Below are positions 46,958 to 56,800 of a stretch of 64,000 nucleotides of DNA, in pieces. The translations under genes and the position numbers were made by a program. The stretch comes from Cladorhizidae sp. MBARI D1340-BT2. Its lineage: Eukaryota; Porifera; Demospongiae; Poecilosclerida; Cladorhizidae. The notes beneath the pieces were generated by a model. The model was not told where the DNA came from. It saw only the letters and a list, made by a program, of their open reading frames with translations, and ran no database searches. Positions within the stretch are counted from its first letter, which is position 1. The number at the start of each line of letters is the position of its first letter. The DNA lies in the NCBI GenBank assembly GCA_028752905.1, contig JAQNBH010000009.1:43096509-43160508 (forward strand), written 5' to 3'.

Positions 46958-47109
46958 ACAACCTCCTCTGGTCACCAGTCAAAATTGGTTCTTGAACTGG
47001 AAACAGTGAATCCAACAATGCTATGTGACTGAAGGATGGACACTCACCTCTTGGGCACTTCAAAATCATGTCTCTATCCAGTAAGACTTTTCCCAAAGGT
47101 TCCTTAGAC
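26893..47109 (-). CDS. RASAL1: RASAL1/RASA4-type Ras GTPase-activating protein, lacking only its N-terminus
   Basis: Seventeen exons, all GT-AG and phase-compatible, encode about 740 residues to a stop at 26893-26895. Domain order is end of C2A (1-52), C2B (53-150), RasGAP (about 200-470), PH (470-600) and Btk zinc motif (about 605-635), then a C-terminal tail. The family switches Ras off by speeding GTP hydrolysis, with C2 and PH domains targeting membranes. The arginine finger is present in TLFRGNSLASK, as is the core FLFLRFFVPAIL. The Btk motif keeps His and Cys ligands (YHPGAF, WTCC, APGC). DWRDPLDPDLDAQ near the C-terminus matches RASAL1/RASA4 rather than RASA2/RASA3. About 75 N-terminal residues are missing; no such exon was found up to the window edge. 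It is probably the single invertebrate ancestor of RASAL1 and RASA4. Confidence 0.92.
27421..27525. repeat. 20-bp tandem repeat, about 5 copies
   Basis: The core is CCTGTGTAGAATGCCCTAGT, in the last RASAL1-like intron. A preceding 14-bp periodicity (GGGATGTACCCAGTT type) spans about 27325-27405. Confidence 0.9.
27525..27592. repeat. Intronic copies of the Btk-exon 3' edge
   Basis: Two tandem copies of a roughly 47-bp unit containing CCTAGGTTGGAGGTGCTTCT and ACCCCACTTATTAAACATGC. The same dimer at 28074-28150 overlaps the real exon end and its donor. Confidence 0.8.
27955..28073. mobile_element. Fold-back MITE-like element
   Basis: Arms of about 58 bp face each other: GCGTTAAAATGTAAGTATGC with GGTCAAGCACGCGGGTTG on the left, complementary to AACCGGGCGCTTGACC and ATGTTTTAACATGC on the right. 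Non-coding, in the last intron of the RASAL1-like gene. Confidence 0.7.
28124..28259 (-). CDS. RASAL1: RASAL1-like exon: PH end and Btk zinc motif
   Basis: Encodes DVNEQNRWVSVIRKS, then YHPGAFKKNKWTCC. The donor CTAG/GTCTGC was chosen because it joins WTCC to APGC with the nine-residue Cys-Cys-to-Cys spacing of Btk motifs. The last roughly 30 bp recur in the following intron. Confidence 0.9.
28260..28997. other. RASAL1-like intron with degenerate repeats
   Basis: Pyrimidine-rich text at about 28315-28500. Four degenerate copies of a roughly 40-bp unit with ACCCAAGGAGAGAG and CCACACCTCT are at about 28589-28750. Two C-rich copies of about 30 bp are at 28905-28975. No additional exon was found. 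Confidence 0.7.
28998..29156 (-). CDS. RASAL1: RASAL1-like exon: PH domain, second part
   Basis: 53 codons, including IKLVEKLDEVAFHRKHMFQV and ITLYLQAA. The donor GTGAGTG and acceptor TTGCAG are clear. Confidence 0.93.
29235..29422 (-). CDS. RASAL1: RASAL1-like exon: PH domain, first part
   Basis: Encodes HRGWLFKKSHG and FQYRKRYFELSNIGLLYAQN, the first PH strands. The phase (1 to 0) fits both neighbours across the 6.1-kb intron. Confidence 0.92.
29423..30317. other. Large RASAL1-like intron, left part
   Basis: G/A-rich tract (29425-29540) next to the PH exon acceptor, giving a long polypyrimidine tract on the transcript strand. Then the MITE-like element at 29585-29730, then single-copy sequence with a short direct repeat (AGTTCAGATATAGCTACACA) near 30060-30100. 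Confidence 0.6.
29585..29730. mobile_element. Palindromic MITE-like element, GACCCTTTACC family
   Basis: Arms meet at ATGACCCTTTACC (29628) and GGTAAAGGGTCAT (29669) around a short AT-rich centre, with outer parts more diverged. It is related to 31255-31405. Confidence 0.65.
30318..31165. repeat. Composite (CA)n array with AGATACTGTA spacers
   Basis: Runs of (AC) alternate with AGATACTGTAC or CTGTAC at variable spacing for about 850 bp. All open frames here are Thr/His or Cys/Val simple repeats. Alternating purine-pyrimidine DNA of this kind can adopt Z-form. Confidence 0.96.
31255..31405. mobile_element. Palindromic MITE-like element with about 60-bp arms
   Basis: The left arm starts CTGTTAAAAAAGTAGCAAGC and the reversed right arm starts CTGTTAAAAAAATGCAAGAG. 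Both run through ACAACCAG to TGACCCTTTA. A clear target duplication was not seen. Confidence 0.75.
31406..32100. other. Single-copy, CpG-richer island in an intron
   Basis: A rare non-repetitive stretch with CpG clusters (GACGCCGACGC, GAGACGTCCG). On + a frame containing FDADAELQAFLLMKLAGVVQ runs to a GTAAGT donor at 31806. On the minus strand a start MASERDNPHA runs to a GTATAG donor ending at 31825. Neither has a recognisable partner exon. It may be an alternative first exon or promoter of a nested transcript. Confidence 0.35.
32103..32462. repeat. 21-bp minisatellite, about 17 copies
   Basis: Units contain GACTACACGGTGGAGGTGGAG with 6- and 3-bp length changes. Frames stay open on both strands by periodicity. 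Confidence 0.94.
32463..32880. other. RASAL1-like intron spacer
   Basis: Single-copy AT-rich sequence between two arrays. No exon or element was recognised. Confidence 0.5.
32881..34525. repeat. 33-bp minisatellite, about 46 copies, with duplicated left flank
   Basis: Units contain GACCAGTGTCGGTACCATCC and TTTAGGCAGCCAA. The left flank (32881-32955, with AAAGGGTTCAAGGTAC) is repeated at 33039-33115. In 33816-34340, CAGCCAAG and CAGGCAAG units alternate in a five-unit pattern. Confidence 0.96.
34559..34580. repeat. Homopolymer T then G
   Basis: T(9-10) directly followed by G(10-11), a likely length-variable and error-prone site. Confidence 0.9.
34605..34965 (-). pseudogene. Ty3/Gypsy-type RNase H remnant
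   Basis: On the minus strand, fragments in two frames match the RNase H region of Gypsy-type polyproteins: FYSRKLKPHKTNYAAVEKE and ECLAIV, then VVTDHS in another frame, then LTQWWLRLQPYSF and HRPGWSNGN. Frame changes and missing blocks show it is dead. No LTR, integrase or primer-binding site was seen nearby. Confidence 0.78.
34966..35540. other. RASAL1-like intron spacer
   Basis: Single-copy sequence with a C run near 35402 and CACACCCACTT motifs at about 35425-35455. No exon or element was recognised. Confidence 0.5.
35541..35682 (-). CDS. RASAL1: RASAL1-like exon: end of RasGAP
   Basis: Encodes VLQNIGNLSPELDAKEAYML and ERIKLFIQQLVQID. The intron before it is only 80 bp; the intron after it is over 6 kb. 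Confidence 0.94.
35763..35900 (-). CDS. RASAL1: RASAL1-like exon: RasGAP core signature
   Basis: Encodes DVPYLAVTGFLFLRFFVPAI and then APKLF, the RasGAP signature. 46 codons, phase 0 at both ends. It contains a 24-bp stretch repeated exactly at 34874-34897. Confidence 0.97.
35983..36001. repeat. Poly-C tract
   Basis: A C run of about 17 interrupted only by its flanks. On the transcript strand it is a G run inside an intron. Confidence 0.9.
36236..36419 (-). CDS. RASAL1: RASAL1-like exon: RasGAP middle
   Basis: Encodes YVESLMDAIFLTVSKCPALL and RLALRQLWLRVAEMF. It is preceded in the transcript by a pyrimidine tract of roughly 135 nt. The donor is GTGAGA. Confidence 0.93.
36421..36560 (-). repeat. 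Imperfect purine repeat forming a long polypyrimidine tract
   Basis: Units around GGAGAGAAGGGGACAAGGGA repeat about 5 times on +. On the transcript strand this is a pyrimidine-rich run ending at the acceptor at 36420, so it doubles as an unusually long polypyrimidine tract. Confidence 0.8.
36690..37208. repeat. 26-bp minisatellite, about 20 copies, copying the adjacent 5' splice site
   Basis: Units on + contain CACCCACTTGGATGCATGCT and AGACCA. On the transcript strand the core is GCATCCAAGTGGGTGTGG, closely matching the real exon end and donor GCGTCCAAGTGAGTTGGGCG at 37209. The array begins directly at that donor. Confidence 0.95.
37209..37318 (-). CDS. RASAL1: RASAL1-like exon: RasGAP helices
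   Basis: Encodes LPYLHDTISSVVDTIYC and NVELDVEALKQAS. The donor GTCCAA/GTGAGT opens directly into the 26-bp array, whose units copy this junction. Confidence 0.94.
37319..37485. repeat. Short intron with about 50-bp imperfect direct repeats
   Basis: Three degenerate copies around CATGTGATRTGCACATGATTC between two RasGAP exons. Confidence 0.7.
37486..37550 (-). CDS. RASAL1: RASAL1-like exon: arginine finger
   Basis: A 65-bp exon encoding NPRTLFRGNSLASKSFDQFM. The Arg after LF is the catalytic arginine finger of RasGAPs. The acceptor is CCTCCAG and the donor GTAACC. Confidence 0.95.
37562..37985. repeat. 66-bp minisatellite, about 6-7 copies
   Basis: Units contain GAGAGGGAAGAGAGAGCCTG, TAATAATGTCTACC and CACCCAGCAAAGGACAAGAG. 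The array fills the intron between two RasGAP exons. On the transcript strand it carries pyrimidine stretches and ATTATTACAG. Confidence 0.95.
38030..38180 (-). CDS. RASAL1: RASAL1-like exon: start of RasGAP domain
   Basis: Encodes LLVMLEDVMTMDRNTLGHTL and LDCLTIREI. The donor GTAGGT gives phase 1 and a REI-to-NPRTLFR spacing equal to human RASAL1. A nearly 6-kb intron lies upstream. Confidence 0.9.
38311..40153. mobile_element. 1.84-kb TA-flanked inverted-repeat element (Tc1/mariner-like ends)
   Basis: The left end CAGTACACGCCAAAAAAAAC and reversed right end CAGTAGAGGCCAAAAAAACA both continue into ATGCCGGTTGCGTT. TA dinucleotides flank both ends (38309-38310 and 40154-40155), as for Tc1/mariner insertions, and subterminal AACGG/AACGC motifs are frequent. 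The interior has no recognisable transposase. An open stretch at 39737-40006 (+) encodes about 89 residues of unknown nature. It appears non-autonomous and sits in the largest RASAL1-like intron. Confidence 0.72.
40160..43492. repeat. 49-bp minisatellite, about 68 copies
   Basis: Units contain ATACATGTGTGTACCATCAT, ATAGTGCCACACC and TCCAGGAGGGCACTCC. Variable positions are CCATCATA/CCACCATA, CACACC/CACGCC and GCACTCC/GCCCTCC/GTACTCC. Each unit carries the near-palindrome CCTCCAGGAGG. It starts a few bases after the TA-flanked element. Confidence 0.97.
43493..44117. other. RASAL1-like intron spacer
   Basis: Single-copy AT-rich sequence upstream of the 49-bp array in transcript orientation. 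No exon was found. Confidence 0.5.
44118..44232 (-). CDS. RASAL1: RASAL1-like exon: C2B to RasGAP linker
   Basis: Encodes KELGSLRLKVQ and HTSYYIPFVKLMLSAVENPS, matching the conserved LGxLRLxV and YYxPL segment before the RasGAP domain. The donor is GTGAGT. Confidence 0.93.
44286..44515. mobile_element. 230-bp MITE with 5-bp target duplication
   Basis: The ends CAGGCCCGTACCCAGG and CCTGGGTATGGGCCTG are inverted repeats. CATGG flanks both sides exactly (44281-44285 and 44516-44520). G runs lie just inside each end. It fills most of the intron between two C2B exons. Confidence 0.82.
44552..44643 (-). CDS. RASAL1: RASAL1-like exon: end of C2B
   Basis: Encodes ELTELQVGQRYQTWYRLQHH and a charged end. 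WYRLQ fits the final C2 strand. The donor is AAAAG followed by GTGCGT, phase 2. Confidence 0.9.
44745..44876 (-). CDS. RASAL1: RASAL1-like exon: C2B core
   Basis: Encodes PKTRFPRWRKSFDLDL and then VVYDRDKFLHDRFMGQ, with the DxD and later Asp of calcium loop 3. Exactly 44 codons, phase 0 at both ends. Confidence 0.94.
45020..45101 (-). CDS. RASAL1: RASAL1-like exon: C2B calcium loop 1
   Basis: Encodes DLAARGMGHIADPFATVYYN and on to HHSTP. DPF keeps one loop-1 aspartate; the usual earlier Asp is replaced, so calcium binding may be reduced. The acceptor is TGTGTGCAG and the donor GTACGC. Confidence 0.9.
45225..45262 (-). CDS. RASAL1: RASAL1-like exon: start of C2B
   Basis: A 38-bp micro-exon encoding AGCKVIVTLVEA and part of Arg, the first C2B strand. 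The donor GTGAGT is near consensus. Phase 0 to 2. Confidence 0.85.
45263..46316. other. RASAL1-like intron with nested duplications
   Basis: A roughly 175-bp block (about 45337-45513) is repeated at 45514-45683. The TAAGCTACAGCATG and GGGCCATGTGTC unit then repeats to about 45895. About 46140-46245 has short repeats of CATACTGTACCAACCCA. No exon was found. Confidence 0.7.
45337..45895. repeat. 175-bp tandem duplication and 25-42-bp repeats
   Basis: The duplication includes CACTGTACGAGGGGAGGTGT and GGCACGAAATACAGATAATT. The 3' end of the block (ACATGTACATGTATGGGCCA) is amplified further in about 6 variants. Confidence 0.9.
46317..46411 (-). CDS. RASAL1: RASAL1-like exon: C2A end and C2A-C2B linker
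   Basis: The acceptor is GATTACAG and the donor is GAGAG followed by GTCAGT. It encodes GLDSWFPLTPISRDDEVQGE, colinear with the DSWxxL and EVQGE motifs of the family. Confidence 0.9.
46530..46860. repeat. 68-bp repeat, about 5 copies, shared with 16078-16350
   Basis: Contains AATAGCTCTATGGGGACACA, CACTGGACCAACACCACACT and GGGTGGAGGCAGGTTGAAGT. It lies in the intron between the two visible C2A exons of the RASAL1-like gene and is the same family as in CHD1L. Confidence 0.93.
46916..46957. repeat. (GT)n microsatellite
   Basis: About 20 uninterrupted GT units in an intron. Confidence 0.95.
47048..47109 (-). CDS. RASAL1: RASAL1-like exon: end of C2A, first part
   Basis: The acceptor is GTGCGCAG and the donor is AGAG followed by GTGAGTG. 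It encodes SKEPLGKVLLDRDMILKCPR, matching the last C2A strands. One leading base completes a codon from a missing upstream exon. Confidence 0.85.
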
Positions 47110-47199
47110 CTGCGCACAGGCAGAGGGAGGGAAGGAGGAATGGCTTAGAGCAGATATAGACGGCTACATACCCGCTTACAAATGTCATGATGTAAGTAA

Positions 47200-47650
47200 C
47201 CAATGCCACACCTTACCCTCTTACACAATGCCACATAAGCTAGTGCCACACCTTACCCTCTTACACAATGCCACATAAGCTAGTGTCACATCTTACCCTC
47301 TTACACAATGCCACATAAGCTAGTGCCACACCTTACCTTCTTACACAATGCCACACCTTACCCTCTTACACAATGCCACATAAGCTAGGCCGCACCTTAC
47401 CCTCTTACACAATGCCACATAAGCTAGTGCCACACCTTACCCTCTTACACAATGCCACATAAGCTAGTGTCACATCTTACCCTCTTACACAATGCCACAT
47501 AAGCTAGTGTCACATCTTACCCTCTTACACAATGCCACATAAGCTAGTGCCACACCTTACCCTCTTACACAATGCCACATAAGCTAGTGCCACACCTTAC
47601 CCCTCTTACACAATGCCACATAAGCTAGTGTCACCTCTTACCCTCTTACA
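47200..47650. repeat. 40-bp minisatellite, about 11 copies
   Basis: Units contain CTTACCCTCTTACACAATGC and CACATAAGCTAGTGCCACAC. It lies upstream of the first visible RASAL1-like exon. Confidence 0.95.
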
Positions 47651-47879
47651 ATGTTACATGTACATGTATATAGCACCTTAATGCCACATCAACCTCTTAC
47701 CAATGGCTCTTGTTACATACCCTCTTACTAACAAAACATCTACATTTGTATGCACTACTATAGTAACCCAGCACAGAAACTTTAACATGCTTAGACCACA
47801 CCCATCTTGTTTGGAAGCAGCCAGCAAGACATACAAAGGGTTGTCCTAGGCCTTCTCATTGCAGTATGGACAGCAGCTA

Positions 47880-50800
47880 TATAGCTCTAGTACAGACCAG
47901 CAGCTACTCTAGTATACACCAGCAGCTACTCTAGTATACACCAGCAGCTACTCTAGTATACACCAGCAGCTACTCTAAGTATACACCAGCAGCTACTCTA
48001 GTATACACCAGCAGCTACTCTAGTACAGACCAGCAGCTACTCTAGTATACACCAGCAGCTACTCTAGTATACACCAGCAGCTACTCTAGTATACACCAGC
48101 AGCTACTCTAGTATACACCAGCAGCTACTCTAGTATACACCAGCAGCTACTCTAGTATACACCAGCAGCTACTCTAGTATACACCAGCAGCTACTCTAGT
48201 ATACACCAGCAGCTACTCTAGTATACACCAGCAGCTACTCTAGTATACACCAGCAGCTACTCTAGTATACACCAGCAGCTACTCTAGTATACACCAGCAG
48301 CTACTCTAGTATACACCAGCAGCTACTCTAGTATACACCAGCAGCTACTCTAGTATACACCAGCAGCTACTCTAGTATACACCAGCAGCTACTCTAGTAT
48401 ACACCAGCAGCTACTCTAGTATACACCAGCAGCTACTCTAGTATACACCAGCAGCTACTCTAGTACAGACCAGCAGCTACTCTAGTATACACCAGCAGCT
48501 ACTCTAGTATACACCAGCAGCTACTCTAGTATACACCAGCAGCTACTCTAGTATACACAAGCAGCTACTCTAGTATACACCAGCAGCTACTCTAGTATAC
48601 ACCAGCAGCTACTCTAGTATACACCAGCAGCTACTCTAGTATACACCAGCAGCTACTCTAGTATACACCAGCAGCTACTCTAGTATACACCAGCAGCTAC
48701 TCTAGTATACACCAGCAGCTACTCTAGTATACACCAGCAGCTACTCTAGTATACACCAGCAGCTACTCTAGTATACACCAGCAGCTACTCTAGTATACAC
48801 CAGCAGCTACTCTAGTATACACCAGCAGCTACTCTAGTACAGACCAGCAGCTACTCTAGTATACACCAGCAGCTACTCTAGTATACACCAGCAGCTACTC
48901 TAGTATACACCAGCAGCTACTCTAGTATACACCAGCAGCTACTCTAGTATACACCAGCAGCTACTCTAGTATACACCAGCAGCTACTCTAGTATACACCA
49001 GCAGCTACTCTAGTATACACCAGCAGCTACTCTAGTATAACACCAGCAGCTACTCTAGTATACACCAGCAGCTACTCTAGTATACACCAGCAGCTACTCT
49101 AGTATACACCAGCAGCTACTCTAGTATACACCAGCAGCTACTCTAGTATACACCAGCAGCTACTCTAGTATACACCAGCAGCTACTCTAGTATACACCAG
49201 CAGCTACTCTAGTATACACCAGCAGCTACTCTAGTATACACCAGCAGCTACTCTAGTATACACCAGCAGCTACTCTAGTATACACCAGCAGCTACTCTAG
49301 TATACACCAGCAGCTACTCTAGTATACACCAGCAGCTACTCTAGTATACACCAGCAGCTACTCTAGTATACACCAGCAGCTACTCTAGTATACACCAGCA
49401 GCTACTCTAGTATACACCAGCAGCTACTCTAGTATACACCAGCAGCTACTCTAGTATACACCAGCAGCTACTCTAGTATACACCAGCAGCTACTCTAGTA
49501 TACACCAGCAGCTACTCTAGTATACACCAGCAGCTACTCTAGTATACACCAGCAGCTACTCTAGTATACACCAGCAGCTACTCTAGTATACACCAGCAGC
49601 TACTCTAGTATACACCAGCAGCTACTCTAGTATAACACCAGCAGCTACTCTAGTATACACCAGCAGCTACTCTAGTATACACCAGCAGCTACTCTAGTAT
49701 ACACCAGCAGCTACTCTAGTATACACCAGCAGCTACTCTAGTATACACCAGCAGCTACTCTAGTATACACCAGCAGCTACTCTAGTATACACCAGCAGCT
49801 ACTCTAGTATACACCAGCAGCTACTCTAGTATACACCAGCAGCTACTCTAGTATACACCAGCAGCTACTCTAGTATACACCAGCAGCTACTCTAGTATAC
49901 ACCAGCAGCTACTCTAGTATACACCAGCAGCTACTCTAGTATACACCAGCAGCTACTCTAGTATACACCAGCAGCTACTCTAGTATACACCAGCAGCTAC
50001 TCTAGTATACACCAGCAGCTACTCTAGTATACACCAGCAGCTACTCTAGTATACACCAGCAGCTACTCTAGTATACACCAGCAGCTACTCTAGTATACAC
50101 CAGCAGCTACTCTAGTATACACCAGCAGCTACTCTAGTATACACCAGCAGCTACTCTAGTATACACCAGCAGCTACTCTAGTATACACCAGCAGCTACTC
50201 TAGTATACACCAGCAGCTACTCTAGTATACACCAGCAGCTACTCTAGTATACACCAGCAGCTACTCTAGTATACACCAGCAGCTACTCTAGTATACACCA
50301 GCAGCTACTCTAGTATACACCAGCAGCTACTCTAGTATACACCAGCAGCTACTCTAGTATACACCAGCAGCTACTCTAGTATACACCAGCAGCTACTCTA
50401 GTATACACCAGCAGCTACTCTAGTATACACCAGCAGCTACTCTAGTATACACCAGCAGCTACTCTAGTATACACCAGCAGCTACTCTAGTATACACCAGC
50501 AGCTACTCTAGTATACACCAGCAGCTACTCTAGTATACACCAGCAGCTACTCTAGTATACACCAGCAGCTACTCTAGTATACACCAGCAGCTACTCTAGT
50601 ATACACCAGCAGCTACTCTAGTATACACCAGCAGCTACTCTAGTATACACCAGCAGCTACTCTAGTATACACCAGCAGCTACTCTAGTATACACCAGCAG
50701 CTACTCTAGTATACACCAGCAGCTACTCTAGTATACACCAGCAGCTACTCTAGTATAGCACCAGCAGCTACTCTAGTATACACCAGCAGCTACTCTAGTA

Positions 50801-53800
50801 TACACCAGCAGCTACTCTAGTATACACCAGCAGCTACTCTAGTATACACCAGCAGCTACTCTAGTATACACCAGCAGCTACTCTAGTATACACCAGCAGC
50901 TACTCTAGTATACACCAGCAGCTACTCTAGTATACACCAGCAGCTACTCTAGTATACACCAGCAGCTACTCTAGTATACACCAGCAGCTACTCTAGTATA
51001 CACCAGCAGCTACTCTAGTATACACCAGCAGCTACTCTAGTATACACCAGCAGCTACTCTAGTATACACCAGCAGCTACTCTAGTATACACCAGCAGCTA
51101 CTCTAGTATACACCAGCAGCTACTCTAGTATACACCAGCAGCTACTCTAGTATACACCAGCAGCTACTCTAGTATACACCAGCAGCTACTCTAGTATACA
51201 CCAGCAGCTACTCTAGTATACACCAGCAGCTACTCTAGTATACACCAGCAGCTACTCTAGTATACACCAGCAGCTACTCTAGTATACACCAGCAGCTACT
51301 CTAGTATACACCAGCAGCTACTCTAGTATACACCAGCAGCTACTCTAGTATACACCAGCAGCTACTCTAGTATACACCAGCAGCTACTCTAGTATACACC
51401 AGCAGCTACTCTAGTATACACCAGCAGCTACTCTAGTATACACCAGCAGCTACTCTAGTATACACCAGCAGCTACTCTAGTATACACCAGCAGCTACTCT
51501 AGTATACACCAGCAGCTACTCTAGTATACACCAGCAGCTACTCTAGTATACACCAGCAGCTACTCTAGTATACACCAGCAGCTACTCTAGTATACACCAG
51601 CAGCTACTCTAGTATACACCAGCAGCTACTCTAGTATACACCAGCAGCTACTCTAGTATACACCAGCAGCTACTCTAGTATACACCAGCAGCTACTCTAG
51701 TATACACCAGCAGCTACTCTAGTATACACCAGCAGCTACTCTAGTATACACCAGCAGCTACTCTAGTATACACCAGCAGCTACTCTAGTATACACCAGCA
51801 GCTACTCTAGTATACACCAGCAGCTACTCTAGTATACACCAGCAGCTACTCTAGTATACACCAGCAGCTACTCTAGTATACACCAGCAGCTACTCTAGTA
51901 TACACCAGCAGCTACTCTAGTATACACCAGCAGCTACTCTAGTATACACCAGCAGCTACTCTAGTATACACCAGCAGCTACTCTAGTATACACCAGCAGC
52001 TACTCTAGTATACACCAGCAGCTACTCTAGTATACACCAGCAGCTACTCTAGTATACACCAGCAGCTACTCTAGTATACACCAGCAGCTACTCTAGTATA
52101 CACCAGCAGCTACTCTAGTATACACCAGCAGCTACTCTAGTATACACCAGCAGCTACTCTAGTATACACCAGCAGCTACTCTAGTATACACCAGCAGCTA
52201 CTCTAGTATACACCAGCAGCTACTCTAGTATACACCAGCAGCTACTCTAGTATACACCAGCAGCTACTCTAGTATACACCAGCAGCTACTCTAGTATACA
52301 CCAGCAGCTACTCTAGTATACACCAGCAGCTACTCTAGTATACACCAGCAGCTACTCTAGTATACACCAGCAGCTACTCTAGTATACACCAGCAGCTACT
52401 CTAGTATACACCAGCAGCTACTCTAGTATACACCAGCAGCTACTCTAGTATACACCAGCAGCTACTCTAGTATACACCAGCAGCTACTCTAGTATACACC
52501 AGCAGCTACTCTAGTATACACCAGCAGCTACTCTAGTATACACCAGCAGCTACTCTAGTATACACCAGCAGCTACTCTAGTATACACCAGCAGCTACTCT
52601 AGTATACACCAGCAGCTACTCTAGTATACACCAGCAGCTACTCTAGTATACACCAGCAGCTACTCTAGTATACACCAGCAGCTACTCTAGTATACACCAG
52701 CAGCTACTCTAGTATACACCAGCAGCTACTCTAGTATACACCAGCAGCTACTCTAGTATACACCAGCAGCTACTCTAGTATACACCAGCAGCTACTCTAG
52801 TATACACCAGCAGCTACTCTAGTATACACCAGCAGCTACTCTAGTATACACCAGCAGCTACTCTAGTATACACCAGCAGCTACTCTAGTATACACCAGCA
52901 GCTACTCTAGTATACACCAGCAGCTACTCTAGTATACACCAGCAGCTACTCTAGTATACACCAGCAGCTACTCTAGTATACACCAGCAGCTACTCTAGTA
53001 TACACCAGCAGCTACTCTAGTATACACCAGCAGCTACTCTAGTATACACCAGCAGCTACTCTAGTATACACCAGCAGCTACTCTAGTATACACCAGCAGC
53101 TACTCTAGTATACACCAGCAGCTACTCTAGTATACACCAGCAGCTACTCTAGTATACACCAGCAGCTACTCTAGTATACACCAGCAGCTACTCTAGTATA
53201 CACCAGCAGCTACTCTAGTATACACCAGCAGCTACTCTAGTATACACCAGCAGCTACTCTAGTATACACCAGCAGCTACTCTAGTATACACCAGCAGCTA
53301 CTCTAGTATACACCAGCAGCTACTCTAGTATACACCAGCAGCTACTCTAGTATACACCAGCAGCTACTCTAGTATACACCAGCAGCTACTCTAGTATACA
53401 CCAGCAGCTACTCTAGTATACACCAGCAGCTACTCTAGTATACACCAGCAGCTACTCTAGTATACACCAGCAGCTACTCTAGTATACACCAGCAGCTACT
53501 CTAGTATACACCAGCAGCTACTCTAGTATACACCAGCAGCTACTCTAGTATACACCAGCAGCTACTCTAGTATACACCAGCAGCTACTCTAGTATACACC
53601 AGCAGCTACTCTAGTATACACCAGCAGCTACTCTAGTATACACCAGCAGCTACTCTAGTATACACCAGCAGCTACTCTAGTATACACCAGCAGCTACTCT
53701 AGTATACACCAGCAGCTACTCTAGTATACACCAGCAGCTACTCTAGTATACACCAGCAGCTACTCTAGTATACACCAGCAGCTACTCTAGTATACACCAG

Positions 53801-56800
53801 CAGCTACTCTAGTATACACCAGCAGCTACTCTAGTATACACCAGCAGCTACTCTAGTATACACCAGCAGCTACTCTAGTATACACCAGCAGCTACTCTAG
53901 TATACACCAGCAGCTACTCTAGTATACACCAGCAGCTACTCTAGTATACACCAGCAGCTACTCTAGTATACACCAGCAGCTACTCTAGTATACACCAGCA
54001 GCTACTCTAGTATACACCAGCAGCTACTCTAGTATACACCAGCAGCTACTCTAGTATACACCAGCAGCTACTCTAGTATACACCAGCAGCTACTCTAGTA
54101 TACACCAGCAGCTACTCTAGTATACACCAGCAGCTACTCTAGTATACACCAGCAGCTACTCTAGTATACACCAGCAGCTACTCTAGTATACACCAGCAGC
54201 TACTCTAGTATACACCAGCAGCTACTCTAGTATACACCAGCAGCTACTCTAGTATACACCAGCAGCTACTCTAGTATACACCAGCAGCTACTCTAGTATA
54301 CACCAGCAGCTACTCTAGTATACACCAGCAGCTACTCTAGTATACACCAGCAGCTACTCTAGTATACACCAGCAGCTACTCTAGTATACACCAGCAGCTA
54401 CTCTAGTATACACCAGCAGCTACTCTAGTATACACCAGCAGCTACTCTAGTATACACCAGCAGCTACTCTAGTATACACCAGCAGCTACTCTAGTATACA
54501 CCAGCAGCTACTCTAGTATACACCAGCAGCTACTCTAGTATACACCAGCAGCTACTCTAGTATACACCAGCAGCTACTCTAGTATACACCAGCAGCTACT
54601 CTAGTATACACCAGCAGCTACTCTAGTATACACCAGCAGCTACTCTAGTATACACCAGCAGCTACTCTAGTATACACCAGCAGCTACTCTAGTATACACC
54701 AGCAGCTACTCTAGTATACACCAGCAGCTACTCTAGTATACACCAGCAGCTACTCTAGTATACACCAGCAGCTACTCTAGTATACACCAGCAGCTACTCT
54801 AGTATACACCAGCAGCTACTCTAGTATACACCAGCAGCTACTCTAGTATACACCAGCAGCTACTCTAGTATACACCAGCAGCTACTCTAGTATACACCAG
54901 CAGCTACTCTAGTATACACCAGCAGCTACTCTAGTATACACCAGCAGCTACTCTAGTATACACCAGCAGCTACTCTAGTATACACCAGCAGCTACTCTAG
55001 TATACACCAGCAGCTACTCTAGTATACACCAGCAGCTACTCTAGTATACACCAGCAGCTACTCTAGTATACACCAGCAGCTACTCTAGTATACACCAGCA
55101 GCTACTCTAGTATACACCAGCAGCTACTCTAGTATACACCAGCAGCTACTCTAGTATACACCAGCAGCTACTCTAGTATACACCAGCAGCTACTCTAGTA
55201 TACACCAGCAGCTACTCTAGTATACACCAGCAGCTACTCTAGTATACACCAGCAGCTACTCTAGTATACACCAGCAGCTACTCTAGTATACACCAGCAGC
55301 TACTCTAGTATACACCAGCAGCTACTCTAGTATACACCAGCAGCTACTCTAGTATACACCAGCAGCTACTCTAGTATACACCAGCAGCTACTCTAGTATA
55401 CACCAGCAGCTACTCTAGTATACACCAGCAGCTACTCTAGTATACACCAGCAGCTACTCTAGTATACACCAGCAGCTACTCTAGTATACACCAGCAGCTA
55501 CTCTAGTATACACCAGCAGCTACTCTAGTATACACCAGCAGCTACTCTAGTATACACCAGCAGCTACTCTAGTATACACCAGCAGCTACTCTAGTATACA
55601 CCAGCAGCTACTCTAGTATACACCAGCAGCTACTCTAGTATACACCAGCAGCTACTCTAGTATACACCAGCAGCTACTCTAGTATACACCAGCAGCTACT
55701 CTAGTATACACCAGCAGCTACTCTAGTATACACCAGCAGCTACTCTAGTATACACCAGCAGCTACTCTAGTATACACCAGCAGCTACTCTAGTATACACC
55801 AGCAGCTACTCTAGTATACACCAGCAGCTACTCTAGTATACACCAGCAGCTACTCTAGTATACACCAGCAGCTACTCTAGTATACACCAGCAGCTACTCT
55901 AGTATACACCAGCAGCTACTCTAGTATACACCAGCAGCTACTCTAGTATACACCAGCAGCTACTCTAGTATACACCAGCAGCTACTCTAGTATACACCAG
56001 CAGCTACTCTAGTATACACCAGCAGCTACTCTAGTATACACCAGCAGCTACTCTAGTATACACCAGCAGCTACTCTAGTATACACCAGCAGCTACTCTAG
56101 TATACACCAGCAGCTACTCTAGTATACACCAGCAGCTACTCTAGTATACACCAGCAGCTACTCTAGTATACACCAGCAGCTACTCTAGTATACACCAGCA
56201 GCTACTCTAGTATACACCAGCAGCTACTCTAGTATACACCAGCAGCTACTCTAGTATACACCAGCAGCTACTCTAGTATACACCAGCAGCTACTCTAGTA
56301 TACACCAGCAGCTACTCTAGTATACACCAGCAGCTACTCTAGTATACACCAGCAGCTACTCTAGTATACACCAGCAGCTACTCTAGTATACACCAGCAGC
56401 TACTCTAGTATACACCAGCAGCTACTCTAGTATACACCAGCAGCTACTCTAGTATACACCAGCAGCTACTCTAGTATACACCAGCAGCTACTCTAGTATA
56501 CACCAGCAGCTACTCTAGTATACACCAGCAGCTACTCTAGTATACACCAGCAGCTACTCTAGTATACACCAGCAGCTACTCTAGTATACACCAGCAGCTA
56601 CTCTAGTATACACCAGCAGCTACTCTAGTATACACCAGCAGCTACTCTAGTATACACCAGCAGCTACTCTAGTATACACCAGCAGCTACTCTAGTATACA
56701 CCAGCAGCTACTCTAGTATACACCAGCAGCTACTCTAGTATACACCAGCAGCTACTCTAGTATACACCAGCAGCTACTCTAGTATACACCAGCAGCTACT